The notes below the pieces were generated by a model. That model was not told the origin of the DNA. It did not search any database and saw only the letters and a program-made list of their open reading frames with translations. This document shows, one piece after another, positions 33,639 to 45,726 of a stretch of 64,000 nucleotides of DNA; position 1 is the first letter of the stretch; every line of letters begins with the position of its first letter. Made by a program: the position numbers and the translations under genes. Origin of the DNA: Metarhizium brunneum (lineage: Eukaryota > Ascomycota > Sordariomycetes > Hypocreales > Clavicipitaceae). The stretch is from contig NC_089422.1 in assembly GCF_013426205.1 (NCBI RefSeq), forward strand, positions 5,518,001-5,582,000, in the 5' to 3' direction.

Positions 33639-34574
33639 GGCGACTGCGATAAATTTGGTGTCTACGTGGTCGGTTAGGGCGTTGAGCAGAATCGCCTCGA
33701 CTTGGGAGGAGATAGTGGCAATTGGAGGATTGATAATACGGAGAACAAAAAAGGAGCAAGGACTCTGGTCGCGGGATATTTATGTCCAGGCTCTTGGGGG
33801 GCCATCCGCGTTATGCTGCTCAGCTCCGAGCATAGCCCCCCGCAGCTGAGAGGCATTCACGCAGATTCACGGTGGCGTGAACGTCAGCAGCATGGACTGC
33901 TGGCACATACACCCACTGTAGTGAAAGTCGGTTTCTTCTCAGGATGAAATGCACTCGTGGCGTTGCACGCTCTGCCATGGTTTGACGAATCATGTCACAC
34001 AATGGCAGCCACCTGGGCTACACGATGCGAAGAGTATTGTATTGATCCAAACAAGTCCCGGATAGAGCTACAAAGAGAATTGGGGGCCGGGCGCTCGGCT
34101 CCACACAACTCTGGAATAAGCCGTACTGCCCGGACCCTGTTATCCTGTGCGACACAAATGAGTCAAGTTGTGTTCTCGCCATGAAAGCGCGCTGACATGC
34201 AGAATAGCTAGGATCCTCGGCAGAGATGGTGCTTCTTTTGCGGTCGTCCGAGAAAGCCTGCACATGCTCAAACCAAATTTGGGAGCGGCTATCAATGAGC
34301 TATTGAAAGCGGGCGCTCGGAGAACCAGCCCGATGCCGACGAGCCGATGGCCGGAGCCGTGAGAGTGGAGACGGCTCCGACCGGGCCGTGCAGCCCCGTC
34401 ACGCCGCTCCGGGTTCCGTCCGTGACCATTCCCTGTTGTGGACGAAGATGGATCAAAACCCATACTCCCAGTGCCATCCATCACTCTGCCGCCCAGCGCT
34501 AGATAGTCTGCTAAAAGCCCAGCAAGAGAAAACGGCCTCCCTGCGCGCTGAATAGCACCACCCTGCTCATGAGG
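33639..34574. other. intergenic, 0.9 kb
   Basis: Promoter side of the GST gene and 3' flank of the HET gene. No supportable gene. Confidence 0.5.
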
Positions 34575-36461
34575 TCATGCACCTATATACCCGTTTCCAA
34601 CACGACAAGTGTCGATAGCATCGACTTTTGTTCGCAGCAGCTCAATCACACCTCTATACCCCCTCTTAACAGCCCGAGAAAGCGGCGTCTGGCCCTCACA
34701 ATCTTCCGCGTCGACATCGGCGCCCTTCTCAAGCAGCAGTTTAACCACGGCCTCGTGTCCCCCCTCGGCAGCCCGCGACAGCGGCGTCTGGCTATTATAA
34801 TCCTCGGCCTCGATATTCGCGCCCCTCGCCAGCAGCAGCTTGACAACAGCCTCCTGCCCCGCTTTGGCCGCCCACGACAGCGGCGTCTCGCCATCGTAGT
34901 CGGCCGCCTCGATATTCGCGCCCTTTTGAAGCAGCAGCGTGGCGACGGCCTCGTGGCCCCTCTTGGCAGCCCACAGCAGCGGCGTCTCGCCGTCGTAATC
35001 TTTCGCGTCAATGTTCGCGCCTCTCTCGAGCAGGAGCGTGACCACGGCCTCGCGCCCCTCGTTGGCGGCCCACCACAGCGCCGTCCAGCCGCGGCACTTG
35101 GCCTCGATGTCGGCGCCGTTCTTGAGCAGCATGAGGACGACTGTCGCGTGGCCGTGCTCGGCTGCGTGCATCAGTGCCGTCCGTCCGGTCTTGTCCTCCA
35201 GGTCGATTGTGGCGTCGGCTCGTGTCAGCAGCAGCCAGACGTTTTCTTCGAGTCCTGCTTTTGCCGCGTCGTGGAGGGCTGTGGGTTCTCCGAAGCTCAT
35301 TAGTTTTGAGAGCGTTTCGTCGTCGTAGATGGCGTATTCTGCGGTGCCGTTGCTTCTTTCGACGCTGTTGGGCTGGCGTGTGGCCAACACGTGCTCTTTT
35401 TGGATGCAGAGCCGTCTTGTTGAAATTTGCGAGGGTCGGAGGTTTCTCATGTCGAGCTGTTCCAGCTTTTCGCTGTGGACCCTTTCGAATCGGTCCATTG
35501 TCAAGGATGTGTCTCTCACGTAGATGGCGATTGGCCCGTCTTTGCCATTTCCTTCTGCGCAGTTCAGGACCGCCAGGCCTAGTCCTCGAGGCCCTATGCC
35601 TACGAAGCGTAGTTCCAGGTGAACCCCCATACTGCTCACCGTTGAAGGGGCATCAGAAGGGCGCAGTGTGATGATGTTTTTGGAGCTCTTGAACGCAGCG
35701 GGGGAGGCGGCCAAAAGTCCACCGGACATGTCACCATGCGCCCATGCGAAGAGGCTATGGTCATCTGTCGTCCTTATGATTTCTTCCTGGAGCCTGGTGA
35801 AAGCTCGTTGTCCTTCTCCGTAAAGCAAGGGCATGTGAATGCGAAATATGCCCATTAAACAATAGGCAGTATCTTCGACCCTAGTTGTCTTCCTCTCCGC
35901 CGCCCATGACATTCTCTGTGCAATGCTAGCCGTTTCCAGATCGTCATGACCAGTAAGAATGCCGACTGGTATACCTGTGCATTGGGATATCTCCTGCCGC
36001 CGAGTTCCCTTGGTTCCTAGGTCGTCCCAGTTCTTACCAAAGAAATGGACTTCAGCTGGCGCGAGCAGCTCTTGCAAGGTCCATCCTCTTTGAAACCACT
36101 CGCTTTCGCACATGTCATCTACCAACCAGACATCGGCAAGATAGGCATAGCACCTCTCTGCTCTGTAGTACCAAAGGTACATAGAGTTGATTGCCTCCGA
36201 CAGCTCGGCGCTGCTTGTCTTGTCAATGCAGCACGTGTCGATCCAAGCGTACTCGAACCCGTCGCATTGTGCTCGGAACGCGAATCGCCGCACCTTGTCG
36301 TAACCGCCTTTCTTTACACCCTGGCTTAGTAGCTCTCCCTTTTCCACATCCTGAAGGGAAAGCTCGCCTTCGCCCCATCTATGTGACAGGATGGCGTACT
36401 GGGGTGTTTGGCCCTCGGCGAATTCTTCCAAAGTAAGGGTGCCGGTGTTTAGCAGACGCAT
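34575..36461 (-). CDS. HET domain protein with C-terminal ankyrin repeats
   Basis: A single exon of 628 aa. The HET domain fills residues about 20-170: YAILSHRWGEGELSLQDV, YAWIDTCCIDKTSSAELSEA, CYAYLADV, and FQRGWTLQELLAPAEV. After it comes the region commonly following HET in fungi (TRVEDTAYCLMGIF, MPLLYGEGQRAF). About seven ankyrin repeats occupy residues 395-610, with near-identical units around TPLSWAAKAGQEAVVKLLL and GANIEAEDY. HET proteins trigger regulated cell death on non-self recognition in filamentous ascomycetes; the ankyrin part would be the sensor. Like the NLR at 15-19.5 kb, its repeat units are very similar to one another, suggesting recent unit turnover. The start at 36461 is the first Met, ten codons ahead of the first conserved strand. 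Confidence 0.92.
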   Translation of the reverse strand: MRLLNTGTLTLEEFAEGQTPQYAILSHRWGEGELSLQDVEKGELLSQGVKKGGYDKVRRFAFRAQCDGFEYAWIDTCCIDKTSSAELSEAINSMYLWYYRAERCYAYLADVWLVDDMCESEWFQRGWTLQELLAPAEVHFFGKNWDDLGTKGTRRQEISQCTGIPVGILTGHDDLETASIAQRMSWAAERKTTRVEDTAYCLMGIFRIHMPLLYGEGQRAFTRLQEEIIRTTDDHSLFAWAHGDMSGGLLAASPAAFKSSKNIITLRPSDAPSTVSSMGVHLELRFVGIGPRGLGLAVLNCAEGNGKDGPIAIYVRDTSLTMDRFERVHSEKLEQLDMRNLRPSQISTRRLCIQKEHVLATRQPNSVERSNGTAEYAIYDDETLSKLMSFGEPTALHDAAKAGLEENVWLLLTRADATIDLEDKTGRTALMHAAEHGHATVVLMLLKNGADIEAKCRGWTALWWAANEGREAVVTLLLERGANIDAKDYDGETPLLWAAKRGHEAVATLLLQKGANIEAADYDGETPLSWAAKAGQEAVVKLLLARGANIEAEDYNSQTPLSRAAEGGHEAVVKLLLEKGADVDAEDCEGQTPLSRAVKRGYRGVIELLRTKVDAIDTCRVGNGYIGA

Positions 36462-37680
36462 AGTTTACAACAACGTAGTTTGACACGATTGTTTCAGAGG
36501 CAGGGCCATGAAAGAAATGAAGGTGAAGCTTTGGTATGTAGGTATCCTGGCCTCACCGAGACGGAGATAGACAAAGAGAGCCCTCGAGAATATTTTGCAG
36601 TAGGAAGTTATGTTCAGTGGCCTCTGACTAAAAGACTTTTTGCTGTGTAATGGATTTCCACTGACTCAGGCCGAAAATGATAGGCCCATAATTCTGGAAT
36701 ACTCACGGGCGAGGGAATTAGTGTTGTGCTGGAGGAGAATTCATCGATTCAGCGTTATAAGAAAGCTAGCATCTAGCCCAACTAGAAGAATCTCACCTCG
36801 ATTTCTTCCCCTCCCCCGCCATGCAAGCCGCAAGTCGGGACATGGAGGATTTGGGCTCCAAGTGTCAACGGGATGTGCTGGCCTTGGGACAGTGCCACTT
36901 CACTGGCTGCTGCATGTCGACGTTGCGCGACCGCCTCGCTTCGGTGCTCTCAGCCAACCAGGAGCGAAGTTTCAAGCACCATGCAGCCAGTCATGTGAAT
37001 TCCAACAAGTCAGACGAAAGCCGACATCTATGTCGCGTCGGGCACACTGGCGAGCGGTTACGTGGCGTAATTCGAGCAGCTGGATGTGGATTTGATGCTC
37101 GTAGGTTGTGACAACGACCGCGGCTGTGCCTTTTGCCGTGAATGTGCAAAGCCGAGAGCGCATCTGTCGCAAACGAGGACGTGGCTAATTTTGAACAACA
37201 CGCTTGTAATTTTGAAGAGCATGACTGGATTCCCCGCTGCAAGTTGTTCAGATGAAATGTGGAACGAAACAAAAAAGTATCGACTTCACCCTGCTAGTTT
37301 TGACTCAGGGTAAGGGGTCTGGGCTATGATGTATGCATGGCTGCAAGGACAAACTAGCAAGACTACATATGTAATAACTTGAGATCAGACATTGTTAGCC
37401 CATCACTTCTTGACATCAATAGCCTCATCTGATGCACATGGTAGCCTCTGATGATCACGATTCACATGCATGACACTGGCTGTCAACGAATAGAAGTAGA
37501 ACCAGATTGATTTGCATTGGAGCGCCTCGTTTTTGTTTACCCGTGCCCAGAGTCAGCTTCCCAAGTCTTAATCTTTACCAACTGGTTGCAACCTGAACCT
37601 TGCTCGCAATTATGAGGAATGAAGTGAAACTGTCTGAGAAACATATTACAAACTCTACCAAAACATTCATACGCATTCAG
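36462..37680. other. intergenic, 1.2 kb
   Basis: No supportable gene. Plus-strand frames at 36640-37095 and 36821-37111 have no recognisable domain; the second contains four Cys in its first half but no signal peptide. Confidence 0.45.
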
Positions 37681-40512
37681 TTACTCTAATTCCTCTCTCT
37701 TTCTCTTCTTTGACAAGCTTCCATTCGGCCTCCTTCCGATCACAGGGTTTGGTGCTTCTGTAGGTGCGTCTGCGACAGAGCAAGACGGGACCGCATTAGA
37801 GTCCGGCTTTTGCTTGCTCCTAGTTGGCCCCCCATCTACTACCTCCCTTTGAGTCACCTTTTGATCCTCTGCTAGCGAGAGCCCAGGCATGAAGGAATTG
37901 GACTGTTTTGCAGAGTTGTTAAGCGCGGGGATCATGGATTCGGGGAGAGTAGATCCTATATCCTCGGAGGCATCATTACAGTGTGCCTCGCCAAATCGCC
38001 GTGAAAACTCAGAGAGATCTCTAAGCGTCTTCTCAGAAACGCTGGGTCTGATTTTCTTGAGCGACTTTGCAAAGTGCGACACTGTGAGCCGTAGTTTACT
38101 CATCTTGACGCCGTTTGACATCTCCTTCACCTGCTCTATAGCCCATATTAACGCAGCTTCTGCGCAAAAACTACGCAGGTCCGAACCAGAGTACCCATCA
38201 GTCTGCCTAGCCAGAGCATTAATGTCTACTAGTGGATCCAGGTCCTCATCTTTCAGAAATAGCCGAAGAATCTTGGATCGCGACTCCTCTTCAGGAAGCC
38301 CGAAGAAGATTTTCTGAGGCAGCCGGCGATAAAACGCTTCGTCTAGATCACGAGGGCGATTTGTCGCCACCACGACAAAAGGAGCCGTGTCGCTCTTGGA
38401 AAGTCCGTCCATCTCTATGAGAAACTGAGTAAGGGCAGTCCGGTACCAGCTCTTGTCACTGGAAGAGCGACGGTAGAACAGTGAGTCCGCTTCGTCAATA
38501 AACAACACGCAAGGGAACATTGCTTTGGAGAGTTTGAACGCCGCTTTAATAAGTCTCTCCGTTTCGCTGACGTATTTGGAATGCACTGCTGCTGAGTCAA
38601 TGGCAAGCATGCTTGCGCCGGAAGCCTTGGCAATAGCTCTGCAGAGATGCGTTTTGCCAGTTCCGGGAGGCCCGTAGAATAGTGCTCCGTTGATACGAAT
38701 ATGCTTAAGGAGGCAGCTGGATGCGACTTGCGGGTGGAAATCGGATAGCGAAACCAAGTGACGGACAGTCTCTTTTGTATCTTCATCCACAATGACGTCG
38801 TCGTACGTGCAATCGATGTCATCTAGCAGCATGCTCAGTACCGAGGTTCACATTGGGCAAATTCAGGTATAACTACCTGGGTTGATGATGCAGCTGATGA
38901 GCGACTTCTCCAACGGATCCGCAGCACTCTCAACTCTACGCAGTTTATCGACCCAACGTTCAGCCTTTGTCTCTGATATTTCGTTCGTATCCGGCCTGAT
39001 TTTATTCGCAGTGCCCATCTCCACAGATGTCTCCGGGGCTCCCTCATTTGACTCGTCTGCTTCTTTTGGCTTTTCTGTTTCGCTCAGCTCTTCTCTCTCA
39101 TCTGATTCTTCTGTCTGGCGGACTGTTTTCAGGAGGTCCAGACGCAGCAGAACAATTCGAACGTCCTCAGGATCAATATGGGACATTCCAGAGGCACGAC
39201 CTGTTATCTGGGTGATAGCTCGCTGGAAGTCTCTTTCCTTCCATTGTGATGCTTCCACGAATTCATATCTTCCGTCGTCGTCCAGATTCCAGGCTGAGTA
39301 GGGCTGGAACATTTCAAGAACTTCGGGGACAAACAGGTGAGGAATGCGCAATCGCAGGAAGCGTTTAAGTCGCCTGGTATTTATTATGCTTGTACAGTAG
39401 CTCCCGGTAAGGTCTACCTTCCCTTGAAAGCAGAAAGGGGTCATAGTGACGATCGATGCGCTGCCCGCTGATATCTTTCCGCCGACTTTGGGAAGTGAAC
39501 CGTTCCCGGAGAAAGAGACCAGAAGGACAATTCCACGCCCCGACAGCCGTTTATCTCGAATGCAATCACGAAATCTTTCTAGAATATAAGGCCTTTTTTG
39601 TATCATTTCAGACGAATCCCGAAGGTAGAGAAGAAGTGGAGGAGGCTCTGTCTCAAGTGGCTGCGGGCTGATGACAGCTGTGGCTTCTGGTCCATTCTCT
39701 CTTGCTGTGTTTGGCCGAGATTTGGAAATCTGAGTGTCTAGGATCGCCGCGATGGCTTGTTCAGTTCGATTCCAGGCATTTTTGGACGCATGCTGCTCAG
39801 GTTGGGTGCCGAAGTAGCGCACCGCCATTCCAGCAAAGTAGTCTCGATTGGGTTCTTTCTTTGACTGCGACTCTGGTAATTTATTTTCTGCAATCATTCT
39901 CTGCTCTTGATGATTAAAATCCCATCCCAAATCTTCCAGGTCTTCCAAGTCTACAGACACGAGAGTTGCCTGGAGGTCTTTTGCTAGATGTAGGATGACT
40001 CCGTCAACAAAGGGCAAGTCGAGATCCCATGAGGAGCAAAGAAGAACAGCTGCATGCGATGGGGATAGCTTCCCTTCCTGGTCGCGCATCAGAAATGCAG
40101 CCGTGACATCTCGCAGCTCGGAGAAGCTATCGTGCGAAAGTTGGTATTCGAGGATGTCGACTTCCTGATCCAGTGTGCCAGACTCATTAGTTTCGCCAGT
40201 ATCCTGTCCAGAACTGTCACTCGCGGCGTTTGGGGACTCTTGCTTGCAAGTACCGGGTGTTTTCCCTAGGACTTGCTCCACGGGTGTGCTATATGCTGGT
40301 TTTGAAGCCTTTTGCTTGTCTAAGACATTATTGGCGTTCCGAAATACCAGCCTACATGGAAGCGGAAGGTCATTGAGCTCTGCTGTGGTCTTGACTTTAT
40401 TGCTCAAAAACCAGGGTGGTAAAAGAAAGTCACTGCAGAGCTCTGTCGACGTTTTCGTCTGGCTTGACGCTTGCTTCCTAGCCAGTGGCGACATCATTTT
40501 GATCTGATGCAT
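37681..40512 (-). CDS. AAA+ ATPase of the fungal mitochondrial/Msp1-like AAA family
   Basis: Two exons, 38877-40512 and 37681-38822, joined through ATCAACCCAG|gtagtt..ctgctag|ATGAC, give about 925 aa. The N-terminal 500 residues are variable and acidic in places. The AAA module sits after the junction: Walker A FYGPPGTGKTHL (about residue 596), Walker B VLFIDEADSLFYRR (about 653), sensor 1 VVVATNRP, and the arginine finger region DEAFYRRLPQ. The segment SLISCIINP followed by a DDV motif ahead of Walker A matches fungal proteins annotated as mitochondrial AAA ATPases. The C-terminus has a basic KKRKREELE tail that could be a nuclear signal, so the location is open. The start is uncertain: the frame is open upstream to 40785, and a ttttttcttcccacag acceptor at about 40,540 hints at an earlier exon with the targeting sequence. 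Confidence 0.85.
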
Positions 40513-41329
40513 CCAGGTCAGCAAACATTCGGGACGCTGTGGGAAGAAAAAACAGGGAGTTTGGATAATATTAAAACGCGACAAGTCATGCAAATGAAGC
40601 TGGAGGGATGAAAATTGCGGAATGCCAAACAGCCAAGCGCGGCACCTTGCGCAGATGTCAACCACGTACAGTGTTGCGCCAGCTGGCCGCGTAAATGCTG
40701 AGATGCGCCTTCCATATTTGTTTCCCGAGAAGCCACCACTACATCTGCACTGCGCCGCCGTGATTGCAAGCCATGTACATTTCACGCGAGACTTTGGATT
40801 GGAGAAAGTCTCAAACTACTACTGCTGGCCTATGTTTTAGAGCGGATGCGTATCTTTGCTTCACTCTCCAAATAATCAAGACTGCAAAGCCGGCGTCGCA
40901 GGCAAGGTCTCATCGAAGGTTAGACTCCAAGATGTACAGTGCAAATGTCAAACTACTTGACAGAACCGTTATGAAACAAGGTTTATTATGTACATCGCTG
41001 CTGATAGAGATATAAACCATGCGCTCGCCAGTATGCAATGTTTTAATAACTCAGTATTATGGCTTATGCCTTTCATGTAACAATCATGTTAAATCTCGCT
41101 ATTTGCCTCCGCGTCGATATCAGAAAGTGCAAAGTAAAGCTAAATCGGCCCAGCGCTCGCCCAGCGCATGCTCGTTTAATCCTGACCTTGGCACTAAGTG
41201 CTAGAGACGGTTGACGTAACTCATATAATGTTGAGAGCTGAACAGAAACTATAAGGATCCAATCCATCCTGGTGAAAATAAAAGCAAAGGAGCCATTGTT
41301 GGTCAGTGAGACTACTTCTGCCTGTCCTT
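40513..41329. other. intergenic / possible unannotated 5' exon of the AAA gene
   Basis: The stretch 40513-40785 is open in the AAA reading frame but lacks family resemblance, and a first exon may lie further upstream. The rest shows no gene. Confidence 0.4.
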
Positions 41330-42364
41330 TCAGCCAGTCAGGCCAAGTCGTTCAACGCCAGACCTAGCACTTTGAATGGCCGACCCTTCTTCGAGATCCC
41401 AAGCCTCTACGGTGCCATTCATTCTTCCTAACAGAAGTACTTTGGTATCGGCAGAGAATGCAGCAGCAGTGACCATGCTTCCAACACTGTCATTCTCGCG
41501 GCCTTCCCAAGCGATAAGTCCAGAGGCGACATCGACAACATCGAAGCCATTTTCAGTGCGATTTACCATCCAGCGCAGATCCGGAGAGATGCAAAGGGGC
41601 CAGCCCTCTGTGGCGCGGGTGGCATTGAGATTGTACGAAGTGAGGTAGTTGGTCTGCGGGAGCCAGATATGAACCATGGTTCCCCAAAGTGACACAATGG
41701 TCCGTCCATTGGGGCAAACGGCCAGCTGGCGTGGATTGGTTGATCCGCGGCCCTCGATTTCGAGCTTCGTGATGGTCTTGGCAGTCCTGGGGTCCGTGAT
41801 GCGAACCGTGCCGTCGCGGGAGAGCGTAACAACCTTGTGATCGGGTGTAAAGGCAGCGTGGGTAATCTTGTCTATGTGACTGACAACTCTGCCGACTCTA
41901 GCACCCGTTCGCGCGTCCCACACTCCCATTCTTCCGTTGCCTTCACCAGCCGCAATAGCAATGCCATCTCTGCTCCAGACAACAGGCCCAGAAACAGCCC
42001 CCTTTAATTCAACGATCGTCTTGCCTGTGCAAAGGTCCCGAACTAATACGGTGCTGCCATGGTGATATTCCACACCCTGGCCAACTTGCACAGTCCAATC
42101 CCGGATGGTTGCAACTCGGTTCTTAGCAGCCCCCGCGGGTCCAAGAGCAGCGTGAGAGCCGGTGACTTTGGTGTAGCCCTTCTGGCTGGATAGGTCAAAA
42201 ACGTCAACCCACGACTGACCTGTGCTTGGGGTGGCATAGACGCTGAATGCGGAGGCCAAAGAAGACGAAGTAGGAGACATGCCCACAGAAGTAATCTCTG
42301 TCTTGGCGGAAACGCATTGGTAACGTCGTATAAGTGTTAGTTCTGAAGGCGGGGCCTCGGGCAT
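41330..42364 (-). CDS. WD40-repeat protein
   Basis: A single exon of 344 aa. Repeats of WD type are visible at GRMGVWDARTGARVGRVV, KVVTLSRDGTVRITDPRT, RTIVSLWGTMVHIWLPQ, and KVLLLGRMNGTVEAWDLEEG, with weaker ones before. About six to seven blades are likely, making one beta-propeller. No other domain, signal or membrane segment is seen. Such proteins are usually scaffolds; no partner can be named. A cacggtttcccag just upstream of the ATG looks like a splice acceptor, so a leader intron is possible. Confidence 0.82.
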   Translation of the reverse strand: MPEAPPSELTLIRRYQCVSAKTEITSVGMSPTSSSLASAFSVYATPSTGQSWVDVFDLSSQKGYTKVTGSHAALGPAGAAKNRVATIRDWTVQVGQGVEYHHGSTVLVRDLCTGKTIVELKGAVSGPVVWSRDGIAIAAGEGNGRMGVWDARTGARVGRVVSHIDKITHAAFTPDHKVVTLSRDGTVRITDPRTAKTITKLEIEGRGSTNPRQLAVCPNGRTIVSLWGTMVHIWLPQTNYLTSYNLNATRATEGWPLCISPDLRWMVNRTENGFDVVDVASGLIAWEGRENDSVGSMVTAAAFSADTKVLLLGRMNGTVEAWDLEEGSAIQSARSGVERLGLTG

Positions 42365-43811
42365 TTCTGAAGGAGAGGACCTGGGAAACCGTGATTAGTT
42401 TTGTTTGCACGAAAAAGAAATTCGTATTTTGCTTGATAGACGTGAGCGCCTACATGATGAGAAGTCTAAAATAGGTCGTTTGCGTGGATGGCTCACGAGC
42501 GTTTAGTACTCTTAAGCGATGGGTTTCCGAAGGGTATTTCGTCAGCCACTACAAGACAAATGAGGCGAACGCGTTGGCAGGGTTGATGAGCGGTTATGTG
42601 TGTTGATAGCTTTCGAATTATATATATTGATTCGCCTAATGTATGTGCTGATGATGCAGAAAAAGAACGGCTGAAAACTGGTGGGTGAAACGCATTCTTA
42701 AGTTTCCCAACACAAGATGAAGTTTGGACTTCATCGTGATAACTTTCTTCCCCACTTGCGACATATTGGCAATCACGGTTATTTCTCGAGAGATGATTCA
42801 AACAAAGCCATCCCGATATCGAAATGGAAAAAACTGGTCACTGCCCGGTATGCAGCCGCCGAGAGCCGAGTGACAAAGCGGCTATGGGCCACATTGCTGA
42901 TCAAACGACAACGGCCTCACTGACAAGCTGACGCCAGGAAAACAAGACTATGACACGCCCGCCGCTAAAGAAAGAATCTGGTTGGGCCTTGGCCGAGATT
43001 TCGATTATCAAAGCGGCAGGGACTCCGCACTGGGAGGGCTGAAATGTGGCTAACAGGGTATGGCGCTGAAGTTCGGAGGACACTCTTGGTATGAAGCTTA
43101 ACAATACGGAGTATGGCTAGCCGATGGTTTACTGCTCTCGTCTGCTGCACATCAATTAGCGTTTGTCAGACCTTGAGAGATTGGAAATATGCCAGGGCAA
43201 CAAACTCGTCACAGCGCCCATACACCAACAGCTGTTAGTGCACGTGTAGGCAGGTACTTGTCCTTCCAAATTGAGCTCGCCGAAAGAACATATCGCCAAT
43301 GCTTCTACTGCTGTTCCAGGAATCTGGTTCCGAGTGACTCATGTGGTGCGACCGTGCAAAAGGATGCAGGACCCTGGATGAGAATGAATGTGAACGGATT
43401 TGACAGGCCAGTTTCGCGGCAAAACGTGGTGCAGGTTCGGCGAGGCTTCTTCGGCGAGACCAGTCTGGACTAGCGCAACCGACTGCGGAGCTGTGGGGCG
43501 CTGGTGATGGACGACGGAGTAGCACCACCGAAAAGGCTGCAAAGTTGGAAACTGAATATGCTGAGACAGTGGCTCCTGTTCATGGTTGTTTCATCCAATT
43601 CAATCTTCACCTGACGGTGCGGAGTTCTAGTGTGCAGAAAAAAATAGCACCCAATACGGAGTAACAAATCGGCAACAACCAGCTGACGTCCTGTGGCTCC
43701 TTCCCAAACCGCCAACCAAGACATCAAGGTTCCCATTTGGCTGTTGTTGCACAAATTTAAAGTACACACGTTGCCCATCATCTTTCGCATCATATCCAGA
43801 CAAGATCCTCA
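42365..43811. other. intergenic, 1.4 kb
   Basis: No gene supported. Two tacggagta motifs at 43105 and 43655 lie here. Small frames on both strands lack family resemblance. Confidence 0.5.
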
Positions 43812-44991
43812 TCAGTTGCCAAATGCCTCATCATAACCCGTCATGCAGGATCGATAGCGAACGCTGCTGTTCTCCAGCTTGGCCATGGCCTGCTGCAGGC
43901 CTTCCCTTGAGATGGGAATCTCCTCCACCCATGATTTAATGCCCTTCTCAGCAGCAAGCTCGAACATTTCCAGCATCTCCCGGCGGCTTCCCAAGTGCGA
44001 GCTTCCAATGAAGCAGCCATTTGAGATGAAATCAAAATTATTCACCTTGATGCCTTCACCACCGGGTAGGCCGACAGAGTTCCATCGGCCGTGGACGTCG
44101 AGCAGGCTCAGGTACTCGCTGAGCTGGAAGCCGTCGAATGAGTTGGCCGTGTTGATGATGAGATCAAACGTCATCTTGTGCGGCTCGTTCCAGCCCTTCT
44201 CGCTCGTGGCCAGGAATCCATCCGCGCCCATCTTCTTGGCATCCGCCTCCTTGGCCCGTGAGCGGGAAATGGCCCAGACTTCGGCTCCCAGCGCCTTTGC
44301 GAACATGACGGCGAAGTGTCCAAGACCACCGATGCCAACGACACCAACCTTCTTGCCCGGCCCAGCCCCGAATCGCTTTAGGGGGCTATAAACCGTGATG
44401 CCGGCGCAGAGCATTGGCGCAGCCTCTGAGCTGGTGATGGCATCCGGGATGGGGTACACCCTATAAGCTGATGTTAGCATCTGTGCCTGCCCCGGTCGTC
44501 AGATTGGCAGCCTGACCAGCTGTTGTGCAGCACAGATTTGGGTTTCTTTCTCCTTACCAATATTCATGGATTCGGCTATGTGATGAATAACCTCCCTGTG
44601 TCGTGTAGCCGGTATCCAGGTAGGGTGCGCCGTAGGCGTCAATCTGATGCTTACAATACGTCTCGTTGTCGTTCTTGCACTGTCGGCAATCCAGGCACGA
44701 ATACACCTGGGCACCGCAACCAACACGCTGCCCAACCTTGGCCAAGGTGACCTTGGGTCCAACGCGCAGGACTTTGCCAACAACTTCGTGCCCGACGGCC
44801 AGCGGGTAAGGGCAGCCTCCCCAATCGCCACTTATGGTGTGCATGTCACTGGCACAGACACCACAGCATTCGATCTTGATGTCGACGTCGTAGTCGCCAA
44901 AGGGACGCGGGGTCCAGGAGTTTTTCTCAAATTCGAGCCATCTTTCGGCGGCCGGGGCTTGAAAGCCACTGAACTTGTCGGGATAGGACAT
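43812..44991 (-). CDS. zinc-dependent alcohol dehydrogenase (cinnamyl/ADH6-like)
   Basis: Two exons, 44558-44991 and 43812-44460, give 360 aa, the standard length of the family. The catalytic zinc site is CGVCASDMH with the following GHEVVGKV. The structural zinc loop is CLDCRQC with a later Cys. The NAD(P)-binding Rossmann fold is VGVVGIGGLGHFAVMFAKALGAEV. The Ser-Arg-Ser-Arg after it (AISRSRAKEADA) favours NADPH, as in yeast Adh6/Adh7-type enzymes. The start MSYPDKFSGFQ and the end fit the family, so the gene is intact. It likely reduces aldehydes in the cytosol; the physiological substrate is not evident. Confidence 0.94.
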
Positions 44992-45726
44992 TGTTCGTTG
45001 GCAACCAATATGAAGGTCAAGTTCAAAGTCGCGATATCAGCTGAGTGGATGACAGGAATGACTTGGTCGACACGGTTTTGCAACGCCAGGCGGGTATGAG
45101 ATTTAAAACTGGTTCAGGGAGTACGAGACGAAGCCAGGAGAAACGAACGGCAGGCAACCCATATATTAACCTACGTTCAATCCTGGAGAGCTGCCCCTCA
45201 TCCTACGAGGACACACTTGCACATGAGGGGCACATTGTCCGTCTCGTGGGGAACAAGGGAGCCACCTCAATCGCCATGAATTACAGTCCAGATCTTGTTG
45301 CCCCAAGATCAAAACCGGCGTTGCGGCACCAGCGCGGGCACAAGCCCGGTCGTTGTGTCCAGGAAAGAAATGAAGGGTTTGGACAGGCTCGGTGTCAAAC
45401 TCCCCGAACCTGGGGGGACCTTTTACCCCGCCATGACGACAGTGCTGAATGGTGGCTTGATAATCCATTTCAGAGCACCGATTCTTCCACCAACAAAAAG
45501 CGTCGGATGCAAACAGCAGCGGGCGCGAGTTGGACCTCGTCGATATCAAGGCCGGGCGTGGCAGAAATATGGCAGCATCACGGGTAGGAATGGAATTTTA
45601 TTTTTCCTCGTCTTTTTCTCCTAGAGCCTCCAGTCTTGTCGCTTCTCGACATGTATTGCTCAACATCCTCGATCTACGTACATAGTAAATGAATCTACAT
45701 ACTTACATGAAGAATGCCACACCCGC
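44992..45726. other. intergenic, 0.7 kb
   Basis: Promoter of the alcohol dehydrogenase and 3' flank of the small membrane protein. Open frames on both strands over 45045-45624 show no family resemblance. Confidence 0.5.

Noticed and set aside
36640..37111. two overlapping plus-strand frames of 151 and 96 codons
   Set aside because: No domain, no signal peptide, and mutually exclusive frames.
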